Shown here in pieces: positions 33,153 through 42,681 of a DNA stretch of 64,000 bases. The position numbers were made by a program, and so were the translations under genes. The stretch's first letter is position 1. Each line of letters opens with the position of its first letter. Origin of the DNA: Pseudalkalibacillus hwajinpoensis (GTDB taxonomy: Bacteria > Bacillota > Bacilli > Bacillales > Guptibacillaceae); assembly GCF_015234585.1 (NCBI RefSeq), contig NZ_JADFCM010000001.1, positions 496,001 through 560,000 of the forward strand, given 5' to 3'. The notes beneath the pieces are model-generated. The model was not told the origin of the DNA, did not search any database, and saw only the letters and a list, made by a program, of their open reading frames with translations.

Positions 33153-33629
33153 CTACTTGTAATCCCACAAGACCTTGTATTCTCCCTCTTCTTTTATTAC
33201 AAACACTTCCTGAACGAGATCAAAATTTCCAAACTGATCGTGAAACTGAAGCGTGACTTTCATTGTGTAAACTTTTTTCATGATGACTCCATTTACTCCA
33301 GAACGCCAATTTTTCTTTGTTTTTACTTTGCCAATATCGAACGTAAACGAGGTAGCGCCAATATCTTGTGTAATCAGCTGTGAGCGTAATTGACTGTACT
33401 GTTCATCTGAAAACCGATTCTGCATTTCTGGATGAAAAAGGTTCCAGGCTTTTTTGAAATCACCACTTTGCTCATATAAATAGAATTCCTTAACAGTTGC
33501 TAAGGCTTGTGATTTAGGCTGTTGCCAGATCCAAATAGCGATGCTGCCACCGAGAAGCAGCAAGACGATTAAGCTAAAAATAACCTTTCCTGAACCTCCG
33601 CGCTTCCTCCTCGTTTTAAAGTATGACAA
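33153..33629 (-). CDS. membrane-anchored NTF2-like protein of unknown function
   Basis: This 158-residue protein has a basic N terminus (RRKRGGSG), one membrane helix (KVIFSLIVLLLLGGSIAIWIW) and an extracytoplasmic domain. Its FYLYEQSGDFKKAWNLFHPE segment and mixed beta strands recall NTF2-like (DUF4878-type) domains. No catalytic motif is visible. Possibly a lipid- or peptide-binding surface protein. It is monocistronic and ends near palindrome copy C. Confidence 0.65.
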   Translation of the reverse strand: MSYFKTRRKRGGSGKVIFSLIVLLLLGGSIAIWIWQQPKSQALATVKEFYLYEQSGDFKKAWNLFHPEMQNRFSDEQYSQLRSQLITQDIGATSFTFDIGKVKTKKNWRSGVNGVIMKKVYTMKVTLQFHDQFGNFDLVQEVFVIKEEGEYKVLWDYK

Positions 33630-33783
33630 CGTCTCGTCCTCCCTGAAGCTTGACTATTAAAGTGTATGACGGGCGGAAGTTGTCCCATTCGAAGACATAT
33701 TTCACTAAATTTTAATCTTTCCTCAGAGAGTTTCACGATATAATGGTTTAGGAATTGACTTTTTATAAAGTTGGAGGGAAACA

Positions 33784-34749
33784 ATGAAGCGAAAGTTACT
33801 TTGGATGATCATGCCTATGTTGATCGTGGTAGCGGCATGTTCTGAATTAAATCGAGATAAAACGACGTCTGAATCACATAAAGAAGCTAGTGCAGAAAAT
33901 CAAGGAACAGACACCGACGTTCTTACAGAAGAAGACCAATTGTGGGAACTCCTCTATCAGAATGGTTCAGATGAAACGACATTAAAGGAGATGGAGGATC
34001 TTTTTCATGAGGGCGTTTCGCCAGATACAGTAAACAATGATGGCGTATCACCAATCACTTATGCGGTCATGGAAGGAGATAGCAAGCTTGTTGAGTTCCT
34101 ACTTCTGAATGGGGTAGAGGTACATGATCATGAAGAATCGGATCACGATGGGGATGCTGAAGTAAATCATGAGAAAAATGAGAACCTTCTAGAAGTAGCA
34201 GTCGAACAAGGAAATAACGAAATTGTTGACTTGCTATTAAAAATGGGTGCTCATTTTGAAATCGGAAATGAGAAAATGTTAGTCAAAGCTGTAAAGGAAG
34301 AAAACATCGAGCTCATCAAAATTTTATTACACAATGGTTATAATCCGAACCTAGAAATAGAAGTGGAAGGCGAGCATGATACTTTATTAACTTATTCCAT
34401 CGCACAAGGAAATGAAGAAACAAGTGCATTACTCCTTGATTCTGGAGCAAATCCAAACTTTACGGTAGAAAAAAACGATGAAAGTGCGCTAGTTACGGCA
34501 GTCACCAAAGAAAAGTCTACCGAACTTGTTTCTTTGCTACTAGGTAGAGGTGGGGATGCGAATGCTCGTTATGAAGGAGATCCATTGCTATTTGAAGCAA
34601 TCAAACAAGACAATCCTTCCCTTGTTGAAGCTTTCCTCGTAGCGGGAGCCCTTCCTTCTTCTATTGAGGAAAGTGAAGAGGCATTTGCGTTAGCGGAAGA
34701 GAGCGATCATACTGCGATTGCAGAGCTCCTTCAGCAATATGGCTGGTAA
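33784..34749 (+). CDS. ankyrin-repeat lipoprotein
   Basis: This 321-residue protein has a lipoprotein signal ending VVAACSEL, with lipidation at Cys19. An acidic linker follows, then about six ankyrin repeats from residue 60 to the C terminus (for example VSPITYAVMEGDSKLVEFLL, LLEVAVEQGNNEIVDLLLKM, LVTAVTKEKSTELVSLLLGR). It would be tethered outside the membrane and used for protein binding. An acidic insert (HDHEESDHDGDAEVNHEKN) interrupts the second repeat. Partner unknown. Monocistronic. Confidence 0.83.
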   Translation: MKRKLLWMIMPMLIVVAACSELNRDKTTSESHKEASAENQGTDTDVLTEEDQLWELLYQNGSDETTLKEMEDLFHEGVSPDTVNNDGVSPITYAVMEGDSKLVEFLLLNGVEVHDHEESDHDGDAEVNHEKNENLLEVAVEQGNNEIVDLLLKMGAHFEIGNEKMLVKAVKEENIELIKILLHNGYNPNLEIEVEGEHDTLLTYSIAQGNEETSALLLDSGANPNFTVEKNDESALVTAVTKEKSTELVSLLLGRGGDANARYEGDPLLFEAIKQDNPSLVEAFLVAGALPSSIEESEEAFALAEESDHTAIAELLQQYGW

Positions 34750-34756
34750 ACGTCCA

Positions 34757-34795
34757 AAAGGTATTCGTTGGTAGTTACCAACGAATACCTTTTTT
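34757..34795. terminator. bidirectional rho-independent terminator
   Basis: Stem AAAGGTATTCGTTGGTA with its complement and T runs on both strands, between converging genes. Confidence 0.9.
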
Positions 34796-34799
34796 GTGA

Positions 34800-35699
34800 T
34801 TATTTACTATGAAGTACATCACTCAAACGATCAGGGTAGTTCGTAAATATCCCCGTTACGCCCCAGTCTAATAAGCGCGTCATTTGGTCTTTCTCATTCA
34901 CTGTATAAGGATGAATGAGTAAACCAGCGCTTCTTACTTTTTGTACGTACGTTTCGTCAATTTTTGAAGCAGACATTCCGACGCCGACTGCATACTCAGT
35001 TAGTTCTTGAAGTTCTCCCTCAGAAATTGTTGCTGGCTCTTTATATGAGATGAGCTGAATAAGCGGTAAATTAGGATTGAGGTTATGCATTTTCAATAGA
35101 CTTTCCTGACTAAAAGATTGAATAAGCACTTTACTAGATCGTTCATTAACACCTGTTAAATTGTACTTGTTAAGAATGCGAAGGAGCTCTTCTTCCATAC
35201 CAGGATATACCTCGGGAGATTTTGTCTCAATATAATAGCGAGCATCCTTCCCGAATGTTTGGAGTACTTGTTCAAGAGTAGGCACTTGAAGCCCTTCGTA
35301 AGCAGGATTAGCTTTCTCAGGATATTTTTCATTAAACCAGCTACCTGCATCTAACTCTTTTAGCTGCTCAAGTGTATAGTCTTTTACAAGGCCTGTCCCG
35401 TTTGTGGTCCGATCAACTGATTCATCATGCATGGCAATGAGTTTACCATCCTTCGTCATCTGAAGGTCGATTTCAATGTAATCGCCTTTCATTTCATCCC
35501 CAAGTTTATAGGATGCAAGTGTGTGTTCAGGAGCATGTCCAGAAGCACCTCTGTGAGCTACGTTTAATAGTTTGTTAGAGTTCATGCCTGGAGACTTGTC
35601 CTTTTCAACTGCTGAGGCAGCTCCAGTCGGGAGCATACTTGCAAATAAGAAAATGCTCATTGATAATGCTGCAATTTTAATTCTCCGCTTCATCTTCAT
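34800..35699 (-). CDS. glpQ: secreted glycerophosphodiester phosphodiesterase
   Basis: This protein of about 299 residues is a GDPD-family enzyme that releases glycerol-3-phosphate from glycerophosphodiesters or teichoic acids. A signal peptide runs to AASAVEK. The catalytic motif [18 protein letters not shown] near residue 45 has both His and Arg; [21 protein letters not shown] near 73 supplies the metal-binding Glu/Asp and second His; DRTTNGTG follows. It resembles Bacillus GlpQ. The ATG at 35699 is spaced properly from GAAAGGATG; one three codons upstream overlaps that site. Monocistronic. Confidence 0.85.
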   Translation of the reverse strand: MKMKRRIKIAALSMSIFLFASMLPTGAASAVEKDKSPGMNSNKLLNVAHRGASGHAPEHTLASYKLGDEMKGDYIEIDLQMTKDGKLIAMHDESVDRTTNGTGLVKDYTLEQLKELDAGSWFNEKYPEKANPAYEGLQVPTLEQVLQTFGKDARYYIETKSPEVYPGMEEELLRILNKYNLTGVNERSSKVLIQSFSQESLLKMHNLNPNLPLIQLISYKEPATISEGELQELTEYAVGVGMSASKIDETYVQKVRSAGLLIHPYTVNEKDQMTRLLDWGVTGIFTNYPDRLSDVLHSK

Positions 35700-35964
35700 C
35701 ACTATCATCCTTTCAAAATCGATTCAACTGATAGTATATTCAATGAATGTAAATGGTGATTTACATAAGTCGGATTTTTAAATAGAAAAGGGGCGAATTC
35801 AATTGTTTTGTTAGAAGCGTTGAAGTGGAGGTTAGGAGGGATGGACAGGAAAAAATGAGGGGAAGGTCTCTTGAAAGGTGCTAATAAACTCGTATAGTGG
35901 TACAAAAGTGAGGGGAAAATAGGATTCGTGGTATCAGGACTTTTAGCATGAGAATATTAATAAT

Positions 35965-35995
35965 TTCGACATAAACCGCGGGTGACAGGCACCAT
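35965..35995 (-). repeat. palindromic repeat, copy 14 (CGCGG subtype)
   Basis: On the minus strand GGTGCCTGTCACC followed by CGCGGTTTATGTCGA. The 31 bases are identical to copy 15 at 47584-47614, and this subtype occurs nowhere else in the window. A partial extra start follows at 35999-36010. Confidence 0.85.
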
Positions 35996-36009
35996 TAAAC
36001 AGGCACCAT

Positions 36010-36045
36010 TAAAACCACCGCAGGCACGCCCTGCGGTGGTTTGAT
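36010..36045 (-). terminator. rho-independent terminator of the LacI gene
   Basis: Stem AACCACCGCAGG with its complement, T run on the minus strand; it ends the sugar ABC transporter operon. Confidence 0.85.
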
Positions 36046-36046
36046 T

Positions 36047-37039
36047 TTAATCCTTCCTAGCAACAGACTTTCTTTCAACTAGTTCTGTAGGAAGTTTATA
36101 ATAGCGATCCACTTTCTCGAGTGAAAGCTGCTGGAAGATAAGGTGAACGGCAAGAGCGCCGGCCTCATATTTGGGTTGTTTAATCGTTGTTAGTGGTGGT
36201 GAGACATATTCCGATAGCTGGATGTCATCAAAGCCAATGATGGAAATATCATCTGGGACAGAGATTTTCTTTTCGTTAAATGCCTGAATGCCTCCGATCG
36301 CCATTTCATCATTTCCGTAGAAAACAGCTGTCGGTAGGTTGCCTTGAGCAATTAGCATTTTTGTTGCACGATAGCCACCTTCTCTAGTGAAGTCACCTGA
36401 GATTTTCCATCTCGTTTGAAAACGAAGCTCGTGTTCCTTTAATGCTTGTTCATATCCTTTGAAGCGCATTTTATTGTCATGAGAATCATATGGGCCGCTA
36501 ATATAAGCGATATCCTTATGACCATTCTGAATTAACTGTTCCGTTGCGAGATAACCACCCTGAATGTTATCGACCTCTACTTGAATAACGTGATCATTGT
36601 TTAATGTTCGATCAAGTACGACCAGAGGAAAGCCTTCACGAGCTGCTTCACTGATGATTTCATCAGTTATGTTGTGAGCTAAAATAATTGCCCCATCAAC
36701 GCGCTTTTCCGTTAGAAATTTTACCGCAGTGGATTGAGCGCCACCTATCGAGCTACAGGCGATCAAGTCAAAACCATTTGTCATGGTTACTTCTTGAACG
36801 CCCTTAATCAGCTCAGAGTAATAAGGTCCTGAAAGATCCTTTAGAATCAATGCAATCGTATTTGTTTTTGTTCGCTTTAGGTCAGAAGCAAAGCCGTTTT
36901 TTTGATAGTTTAGTTCTCTGGCGGCGTCTTGCACTTTTTTCACCGTTGCAGGACTAACTTTTTTTATGTTATTCAATGCGTAGGAGGCCGTTGAGACGGC
37001 TACACCTGCGCGTTTTGCTACGTCCTTTATCGTTGCCAT
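36047..37039 (-). CDS. LacI family regulator of the beta-1,2-glucan locus
   Basis: This 330-residue regulator has an N-terminal LacI helix-turn-helix (MATIKDVAKRAGVAVSTASY, then ALNNIKKVSPATVKKVQDAA) and a periplasmic-binding-protein-like effector domain ending with GFDDIQLSEYVSPPLTTIKQ. It is the last gene of the ABC transporter operon, 110 nt after the second permease. Three identical palindromes (TGAAACGTTTCGAT) at the start points of this operon, the beta-glucosidase operon and the endoglucanase gene are its probable operators, with a sophoro-oligosaccharide as inferred inducer. Confidence 0.87.
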   Translation of the reverse strand: MATIKDVAKRAGVAVSTASYALNNIKKVSPATVKKVQDAARELNYQKNGFASDLKRTKTNTIALILKDLSGPYYSELIKGVQEVTMTNGFDLIACSSIGGAQSTAVKFLTEKRVDGAIILAHNITDEIISEAAREGFPLVVLDRTLNNDHVIQVEVDNIQGGYLATEQLIQNGHKDIAYISGPYDSHDNKMRFKGYEQALKEHELRFQTRWKISGDFTREGGYRATKMLIAQGNLPTAVFYGNDEMAIGGIQAFNEKKISVPDDISIIGFDDIQLSEYVSPPLTTIKQPKYEAGALAVHLIFQQLSLEKVDRYYKLPTELVERKSVARKD

Positions 37040-37149
37040 CTTTTCACATCCTCTATCTAGACAACTTTATAATATGTTTACTTTAAGTGTACAACTAATT
37101 GTTAGCAATTGTCAGGTGAATCATTTGCCCCACTTCTTCCAGCTCACTT

Positions 37150-37980
37150 TTATTTAAGACCTGACATTGTAAATCCTTCCACAATGTATTTCTGAAAGAA
37201 AGAGAAGATGACGACGATCGGAACGACCATAATAGCAGCTCCTGCCATTTGGAGGGCGTAGTTATTTGCATATTGTCCCTTCAGTAGTGACAGCCCAACA
37301 GAAAGCGTATATAGTCTTTCATCATTTGCGATAATCAACGGCCATAAGAAGCTGTTCCAAGCGCCAATGAATGTTAAGATTCCCTGCACAGCAAAGATTG
37401 GTTTTGCGATAGGAATGATAAGTTTAAAGAAAATATAGAACTCACCAGCGCCATCAAGGCGGGCTGCTTCAATTAAATCCGTCGGAATCGTCGTCATGAA
37501 TTGCCTGAAGAGAAAAATACTAAAGGCGACGGCGAGGCCTGGGAGAATAATTCCGGTCATAGTGTTTGTTAGCCCTATTTCATTTAATAGAAGGTAAACA
37601 GGGATCATCGTTACTTGGGCTGGGATCATCATTGTAGCAAGAACGATGTAAAAGATCTTTTCTTTTCCTTTAAAATTAAATTTCGCAAATCCATACCCGG
37701 CCATTGCGTTTAATAGAAGACCAAGGAAAGAGAAGAGTACGATAATCAGCGTATTTTTCAAATAAAGCCCAAAGTTTAAGCTTTGAAAAAGGTTTATATA
37801 GTTGTCTAACGTTGGATTACTTGGAATGAGCTGTGGCGGTATGTTTAAGACGTCACTTTCTTGCTTGAACGAGCTTGAAAGCATCCAAAGAAAAGGGATG
37901 GAGACAACCACGCCTCCTACGATGAGGAGTAACGTCACAAAAGGCTTTTCGATTTTTTGTAAAAAGGATCTTGATTCCAT
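37150..37980 (-). CDS. carbohydrate ABC transporter permease (MalG type)
   Basis: This inner-membrane permease of about 276 residues has six helices and the MalG-type EAA loop, EAARLDGAGEFYIFFKLIIPIAKP near residue 184. It is the second of two permeases for the oligosaccharide importer. The ATG at 37980 is eight bases after GGAG; a GTG three codons upstream overlaps that site. It lies 14 nt after the partner permease. No ATPase gene is present, so a shared MsmX-type ATPase is expected. Confidence 0.87.
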   Translation of the reverse strand: MESRSFLQKIEKPFVTLLLIVGGVVVSIPFLWMLSSSFKQESDVLNIPPQLIPSNPTLDNYINLFQSLNFGLYLKNTLIIVLFSFLGLLLNAMAGYGFAKFNFKGKEKIFYIVLATMMIPAQVTMIPVYLLLNEIGLTNTMTGIILPGLAVAFSIFLFRQFMTTIPTDLIEAARLDGAGEFYIFFKLIIPIAKPIFAVQGILTFIGAWNSFLWPLIIANDERLYTLSVGLSLLKGQYANNYALQMAGAAIMVVPIVVIFSFFQKYIVEGFTMSGLK

Positions 37981-38003
37981 TCTTTTCACTCCGATCCTGT
38001 CTA

Positions 38004-38903
38004 TTAATATTCTGTATCCGATTTTCGTACCTTAAATTGAACAAGCGTGACAATGATAATGAAAATAAAAAGAACAAATGAGCCAGCTGCTGCATAGCCA
38101 AATTCGCTGAACTGGAAGCCGTTTTTGTAAATAAAGAGCGCCATTGATATGGTTCCATCTAGCGGGCCACCATCGGTCATGACGAACGGCTCTTCGAAAA
38201 ATTGCATCCAACCTATTAGTGTTGTTACGGTCACAAAGAATGTGGCGTATCGCAGTAAAGGAATGGTGACATTGAATAACACCTGAATCCGATTGGCGCC
38301 GTCAATTTGTGCCGCTTCATAATAAGATTTTGGTATGCCTTGAAGAGCGGCAAGAAAGATGATCATGTTAATCCCGATTCCTTTCCAGACGGCAAGAATA
38401 ATAAGTGATAGTTTTGCAATCGTAGGTTCTGTTAACCATGGAATTGAATCGACAGAGAGCAACGAAAGGATATAGTTAAAGAGCCCGTACTCGGTATTGT
38501 AGAGGTAGCCCCATACGACTGCGATCGCAATAATATTAGTAATGGATGGCATGTAATAGACTGCCCGAAAGAACGTAAACAGTTTTGATGTTCCGTAGTT
38601 TAATAGAAGGGCGATACCGAGAGAGAAGAAAATGACGAGTGGTACCCCAATTAACACATAGAAAATCGTGTTAAAAACAGATTTATGAAACAGATCGTCT
38701 GAGAAAAGATCCACGTAGTTTTCGAATCCAATAAAGCTAATATTTGACCAGTCAGCAAGCCCTTTAAGGTTCAGATCCGTGAAGCTGATAAAAAATGCGA
38801 TGAGAATCGGAACAATACTGAAGACAATTAATATGAGAACTGCAGGGGCGATGAACATTAGTCCATGTCTTGCTTGAAAGGCATTTCTTAGTATACTGCG
38901 CAT
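38004..38903 (-). CDS. carbohydrate ABC transporter permease (MalF type)
   Basis: This 299-residue permease has six membrane helices and the EAA-loop motif YYEAAQIDGANRIQVLFNVTIP near residue 200. It pairs with the downstream permease and receives substrate from the lipoprotein encoded just upstream, 80 nt away. By similarity of layout to the Listeria innocua lin1839-1843 region it should carry beta-1,2-glucooligosaccharides. The substrate is inferred from context. Confidence 0.87.
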   Translation of the reverse strand: MRSILRNAFQARHGLMFIAPAVLILIVFSIVPILIAFFISFTDLNLKGLADWSNISFIGFENYVDLFSDDLFHKSVFNTIFYVLIGVPLVIFFSLGIALLLNYGTSKLFTFFRAVYYMPSITNIIAIAVVWGYLYNTEYGLFNYILSLLSVDSIPWLTEPTIAKLSLIILAVWKGIGINMIIFLAALQGIPKSYYEAAQIDGANRIQVLFNVTIPLLRYATFFVTVTTLIGWMQFFEEPFVMTDGGPLDGTISMALFIYKNGFQFSEFGYAAAGSFVLFIFIIIVTLVQFKVRKSDTEY

Positions 38904-38983
38904 GTTATCCCACCTATCTGAAGAGCGCTTTTCTTTCGATAAAACGGAGTTCAGACGATATACGCCTGTAACTCCGTCAGTGA

Positions 38984-40225
38984 TTAGTCTTCTAGCATTT
39001 CATTTGCTTTTTTGCTAAATTCATCAAGCTCTTTATCTACATTAGCACCGCCAACATTAATTCGTTCAATTGAGGCTAGTAGTTCCTGAGCCATTGCTTC
39101 AAATTCCTTCATTTGTGGAGCACCTTCTGTATTCTCAAGCTGCTCACCTAGCGTGGCGTACATTTCGTTATCGCTTAAAGCAGGGTCTTCCCAAGCTTCC
39201 ACTCGAGATGGAAGAGTGTTCGAAACATCAAGCCATTCCAATTGTGTATCCACATCGTTCATATAGGAAAGATATTTTAGCGCTTCGTCCACGTTTTCAG
39301 AGTTATGGAAGATAGAGAAGTTCGATCCTCCGATACTCGATGTATTTGTTTCCTTCTCAGGCATAACGGCTACATCCCATTTGCCTTCAAGATCTGGAGC
39401 CTGGTCGTTCAAAATGTTAATCATCCATGGCCCGCTGAAAAACATTGGTTTCTTGTCATCTTTGAAGGCCTGAACAATATCAACGCCTTCAGCTGTTTGA
39501 CTGAGTCCTTCTTTAAAGTAGCTGTTATAGTACTTCATTGCTTCGCGGAATTCTGGACTGTCGAAGTTTAGATCTTTGTTCTCAACGTCCATCTCGTATC
39601 CATTTTGCCATGCAAAAATAAATGGGGTGATTTGATCGTTCATATCAATATCAAGTCCATAGTAGTCGTCTCCACGATCGGAAAGCTTTGTTGCTGCGTC
39701 TTTCAGTTCATCCCACGTTGCAGGAGGTTCTTCAAAACCAGCTTCTTTCAATAAATCTGTACGATAATAGAGGACGCGTGTTTCAACGTACCAAGGAACG
39801 CCAATGACTTGATCATCGAATGTCATGGAATCAGCAGCACCCTCGAAATAATTTTCTGGCTTAAATTCAGGGTAGTCTTCAAGATAAGGAGAAAGATCAA
39901 GTAAAGCACCGGCATCTGCGAATTCAGGTACCCAGGTTGTTCCTAATTGAACAATGTCTGGTCCTTTTTGGGAAGCGACAGCTGTTAGCAGCTTATCATG
40001 GGCGTTTTCCCAGGGGATGGCCTGAACCTTTACTTTTATGTCGGGATTTTCTTCCTCGAATTTATCACTGAGATCACTAAGTTTTTTTCCTTCTTCACCC
40101 ATTGCCCATACCGTAATTTCCTTTTTGCCATCACTTGAACTACTGTCATCGTTTGAACAAGCTCCAAGAACCATTGAAATTGTAAGTAAGAACGTAGCCA
40201 ATAGTGCTGCGGTTTTCTTCTTCAT
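38984..40225 (-). CDS. sugar-binding lipoprotein of the oligosaccharide ABC importer
   Basis: This 413-residue extracytoplasmic solute-binding protein has a lipoprotein signal ending VLGACSND and the family features ITVWAMGEEGKKL at the mature start, DIVQLGTTWVPEFADAGALLDL near 95 and YLSYMNDVDTQLEWLD. It is the first gene of the operon. The ATG at 40225 has AAAGGAGATGG upstream; the open frame extends 20 codons further without a site. It likely binds sophoro-oligosaccharides (compare SO-BP, lin1841), an inference from the neighbouring enzymes. Confidence 0.87.
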   Translation of the reverse strand: MKKKTAALLATFLLTISMVLGACSNDDSSSSDGKKEITVWAMGEEGKKLSDLSDKFEEENPDIKVKVQAIPWENAHDKLLTAVASQKGPDIVQLGTTWVPEFADAGALLDLSPYLEDYPEFKPENYFEGAADSMTFDDQVIGVPWYVETRVLYYRTDLLKEAGFEEPPATWDELKDAATKLSDRGDDYYGLDIDMNDQITPFIFAWQNGYEMDVENKDLNFDSPEFREAMKYYNSYFKEGLSQTAEGVDIVQAFKDDKKPMFFSGPWMINILNDQAPDLEGKWDVAVMPEKETNTSSIGGSNFSIFHNSENVDEALKYLSYMNDVDTQLEWLDVSNTLPSRVEAWEDPALSDNEMYATLGEQLENTEGAPQMKEFEAMAQELLASIERINVGGANVDKELDEFSKKANEMLED

Positions 40226-40290
40226 GCAATCCATCTCCTTTTTCACTCTATTTTCCATGCCTACTAACTTGCGACTGACATACAAACTTT

Positions 40291-40306
40291 ATTGAAACGT
40301 TTCGAT
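40291..40306. promoter_or_regulatory. LacI-type operator of the ABC transporter operon
   Basis: ATTGAAACGTTTCGAT lies at the predicted start point of the leftward promoter. Identical core to the sites at 40468 and 47453. Confidence 0.8.
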
Positions 40307-40312
40307 ATTTCG

Positions 40313-40341
40313 ATTATAATCAAATGTGTATCCGCTTTCAA
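40313..40341 (-). promoter_or_regulatory. promoter of the sugar ABC transporter operon
   Basis: On the minus strand TTGAAA (40341-40336), a 17-nt spacer and perfect TATAAT (40318-40313). The start point falls near the operator. Confidence 0.78.
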
Positions 40342-40423
40342 CACTTTTGTTAAAATTATTTGAAAACGGTGATTAGAAGCTTTACTAATATGGTTTTATG
40401 AAGAAATTTAATGAAATCACTCT

Positions 40424-40453
40424 TTGACTAATTATTTTAGACATGCTTATAAT
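40424..40453 (+). promoter_or_regulatory. promoter of the beta-glucosidase/phosphorylase operon
   Basis: TTGACT (40424-40429), an 18-nt spacer and perfect TATAAT (40448-40453), giving a start near 40460 just before an operator. Confidence 0.8.
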
Positions 40454-40467
40454 TCAACTAAGATAAA

Positions 40468-40483
40468 ATTGAAACGTTTCGAT
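40468..40483. promoter_or_regulatory. LacI-type operator of the beta-glucosidase operon
   Basis: ATTGAAACGTTTCGAT, identical to the site at 40291, a few bases downstream of the predicted start point and 20 nt before the GH3 start codon. Confidence 0.8.
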
Positions 40484-40503
40484 AAAAGATGAGGAGGAAA
40501 GAA

Positions 40504-42666
40504 ATGAAACCTAATGAATTGAAGAACTTACTTAGTCAAATGACGATACATGAAAAAACAGCTCAGTTGATGCAGCTCGCAACGCCTTTCTTTAAAGGGG
40601 CGAAAGAAGCTGGGGAGATAACGGGTCCATTAGAACAACTAAACCTTGATGAAGTACAGGTCCGTCATAGTGGTTCTGTTCTCGGAGCATCCGGAGCGGA
40701 AAATATCCGCAATATCCAGAAGACTTATCTTAAAGAAAGTAGACTAGGGATTCCTCTTCTTTTTATGTCTGATATCGTTCATGGCTATAAAACGATTTTT
40801 CCGGTTCCACTTGCCATTGGATGCTCATGGGATCTGAACCTTGCAGAAGAAAGCGCAAAAGTGGCAGCTCGGGAAGCGGGCGTTTCGGGCATTCACGTAA
40901 CCTTTGCTCCGATGGTTGATCTTGTTCGAGACCCAAGGTGGGGACGAGTGATGGAGTCGACTGGAGAAGATCCGCATTTAAATAGTGAATATGCACGGGC
41001 TTTTGTGAGAGGTTTTCAGGGAGAAGATTTGAGAAACGATGCTGAACGAGTTGCCGCTTGTGTGAAGCATTTCGCTGCATATGGTGCCGTTGAAGGCGGT
41101 CGTGATTATAACTATGTTGATTTATCAGAACGAGAGCTTCGCGAAAATTATTTACCTGCGTACAAAGCTGCCCTTGATGAGGGTTGTGAAATGGTAATGA
41201 CGGCATTTAATACGGTCGATGGCATCCCGGCAAGTGGGAATAAGCGGTTAATGCGCGATTTATTACGTAAAGAATGGGGGTTTGATGGTGTCGTGATCTC
41301 TGACTGGGGGGCCGTGAAGGAGCTCATTCCTCATGGTGTTGCGGAAGATGAGCGAGAAGCTGCATTAAAATCGATTGCTGCAGGAGTGGATATTGAGATG
41401 ATGACCTCAACTTATGTTCACCACTTACCAGCGCTTGTCAAAGAAGGCGCTATAGATGAAGAGGTCATTGATGAAGCTGTACTTCGAATTCTAGAGCTGA
41501 AGGAGAAGCTCGGATTGTTTGAAAATCCATTCAGAGGTGCTGATGTTGAACGGGAAAGAGAAGTTGTTTTATGCAAAGAACATCGGCAAGTGGCAAGAAA
41601 GCTTGCTCAGAAATCAAGCGTGCTGTTAAAAAATGATTCTGTGCTTCCTCTAAAGAAAGAGCAGAAAGTAGCGCTTATCGGACCATTTGGAGAAAGTAAT
41701 GACATTCTTGGCCCGTGGTCTTGGTTAGGATCAGGAGATGAAGCCGTTCTTTTAAAAGAAGGATTGTTATCAAAAATAAACTCTTCTCTTTTGCACGTTG
41801 CTAAAGGCTGCGATATCGAAAATGGCTCAAAAGAAACGTTAAAAGAAGCGGTTGAGGTTGCAAAGGATGCAGATGTGATTGTGCTCGCCCTTGGAGAGGA
41901 TTCAGATATGAGTGGTGAAGCAGGTTGTCGAAGCGATATTCGTCTTCCAAAGGTTCAGCTTGAGCTCATTGCTGAAATGAAGAAGCTGAATAAACCTATC
42001 GTTGCTGTGCTCTTTAATGGACGGCCGCTTGATCTTCACGGTGTTGTTGAGGAAGCTGATGCGTTACTTGAGGCGTGGTATCCAGGAACTGAAGGAGGGG
42101 CGGCAGTTGCTGATCTTCTTTACGGAGATGCGAATCCTTCTGGACGGTTAGCGATGTCGTTTCCACATTCAGTTGGACAGGTACCTGTTTACTACAATCA
42201 CTTTAACACGGGACGTCCGAAAGATGCGCCGGATGCGCAAGTTCGCTATGTGTCGCAATATCTTGATATTCCGAATGAACCGGTATTTCCGTTTGGTTTT
42301 GGATTAAGCTATACAGACTTTACTTACCGTAATGCGACACTATCCGATTCTATTATGAGTGAAGAAGATTTAGTCGTTCACGTGACTGTTGAAAATGTTG
42401 GGTCATATGAAGGTGAGGAAGTCGTTCAGCTATATGTAAGAGATATCGCTGGAGAGGTTGTACGACCAATGAAAGAACTGAAAGATTTTAAGAAAATCAC
42501 GTTACGACCCGGAGAGACAAAGGAAGTTGTTTTTACAATAACAGAGACGCAACTTCGTTATCATCATAGTGATTTATCTTTTGAAAGCGATCCAGGGAAT
42601 TATATTGCTTTTGTTGGTTCTAACAGTTATGACGTTCAAGAATTGCCATTTAAATTAGTGAAGTAA
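40504..42666 (+). CDS. GH3 beta-glucosidase, sophorose-type
   Basis: This 720-residue GH3 enzyme has an N-terminal TIM barrel with KHFAAYGAVEGGRDYNYVD near residue 185 and the nucleophile Asp in GFDGVVISDWGAV near 257. A C-terminal alpha/beta domain with LGEDSDMSGEAGCRSDI near 466 contains the acid/base Glu, and a terminal Fn3-like domain (VENVGSYEGEEVVQLYVRD) follows. It lacks a signal peptide and is cytoplasmic. Length and partner match Listeria innocua Lin1840, which hydrolyses sophorose. Start 40504 follows GAGGAGGAAAG. The phosphorylase follows after 15 nt. Confidence 0.85.
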   Translation: MKPNELKNLLSQMTIHEKTAQLMQLATPFFKGAKEAGEITGPLEQLNLDEVQVRHSGSVLGASGAENIRNIQKTYLKESRLGIPLLFMSDIVHGYKTIFPVPLAIGCSWDLNLAEESAKVAAREAGVSGIHVTFAPMVDLVRDPRWGRVMESTGEDPHLNSEYARAFVRGFQGEDLRNDAERVAACVKHFAAYGAVEGGRDYNYVDLSERELRENYLPAYKAALDEGCEMVMTAFNTVDGIPASGNKRLMRDLLRKEWGFDGVVISDWGAVKELIPHGVAEDEREAALKSIAAGVDIEMMTSTYVHHLPALVKEGAIDEEVIDEAVLRILELKEKLGLFENPFRGADVEREREVVLCKEHRQVARKLAQKSSVLLKNDSVLPLKKEQKVALIGPFGESNDILGPWSWLGSGDEAVLLKEGLLSKINSSLLHVAKGCDIENGSKETLKEAVEVAKDADVIVLALGEDSDMSGEAGCRSDIRLPKVQLELIAEMKKLNKPIVAVLFNGRPLDLHGVVEEADALLEAWYPGTEGGAAVADLLYGDANPSGRLAMSFPHSVGQVPVYYNHFNTGRPKDAPDAQVRYVSQYLDIPNEPVFPFGFGLSYTDFTYRNATLSDSIMSEEDLVVHVTVENVGSYEGEEVVQLYVRDIAGEVVRPMKELKDFKKITLRPGETKEVVFTITETQLRYHHSDLSFESDPGNYIAFVGSNSYDVQELPFKLVK

Positions 42667-42681
42667 AGGAGTGGGGCTCGA

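Larger units (their letters stand above)
35700..36046. other. intergenic region between glpQ-like and LacI genes
   Basis: About 350 bases. The right part holds repeat copy 14 and the terminator of the LacI gene. The left 260 bases must include the glpQ promoter, but I see no convincing boxes or gene there. Confidence 0.5.
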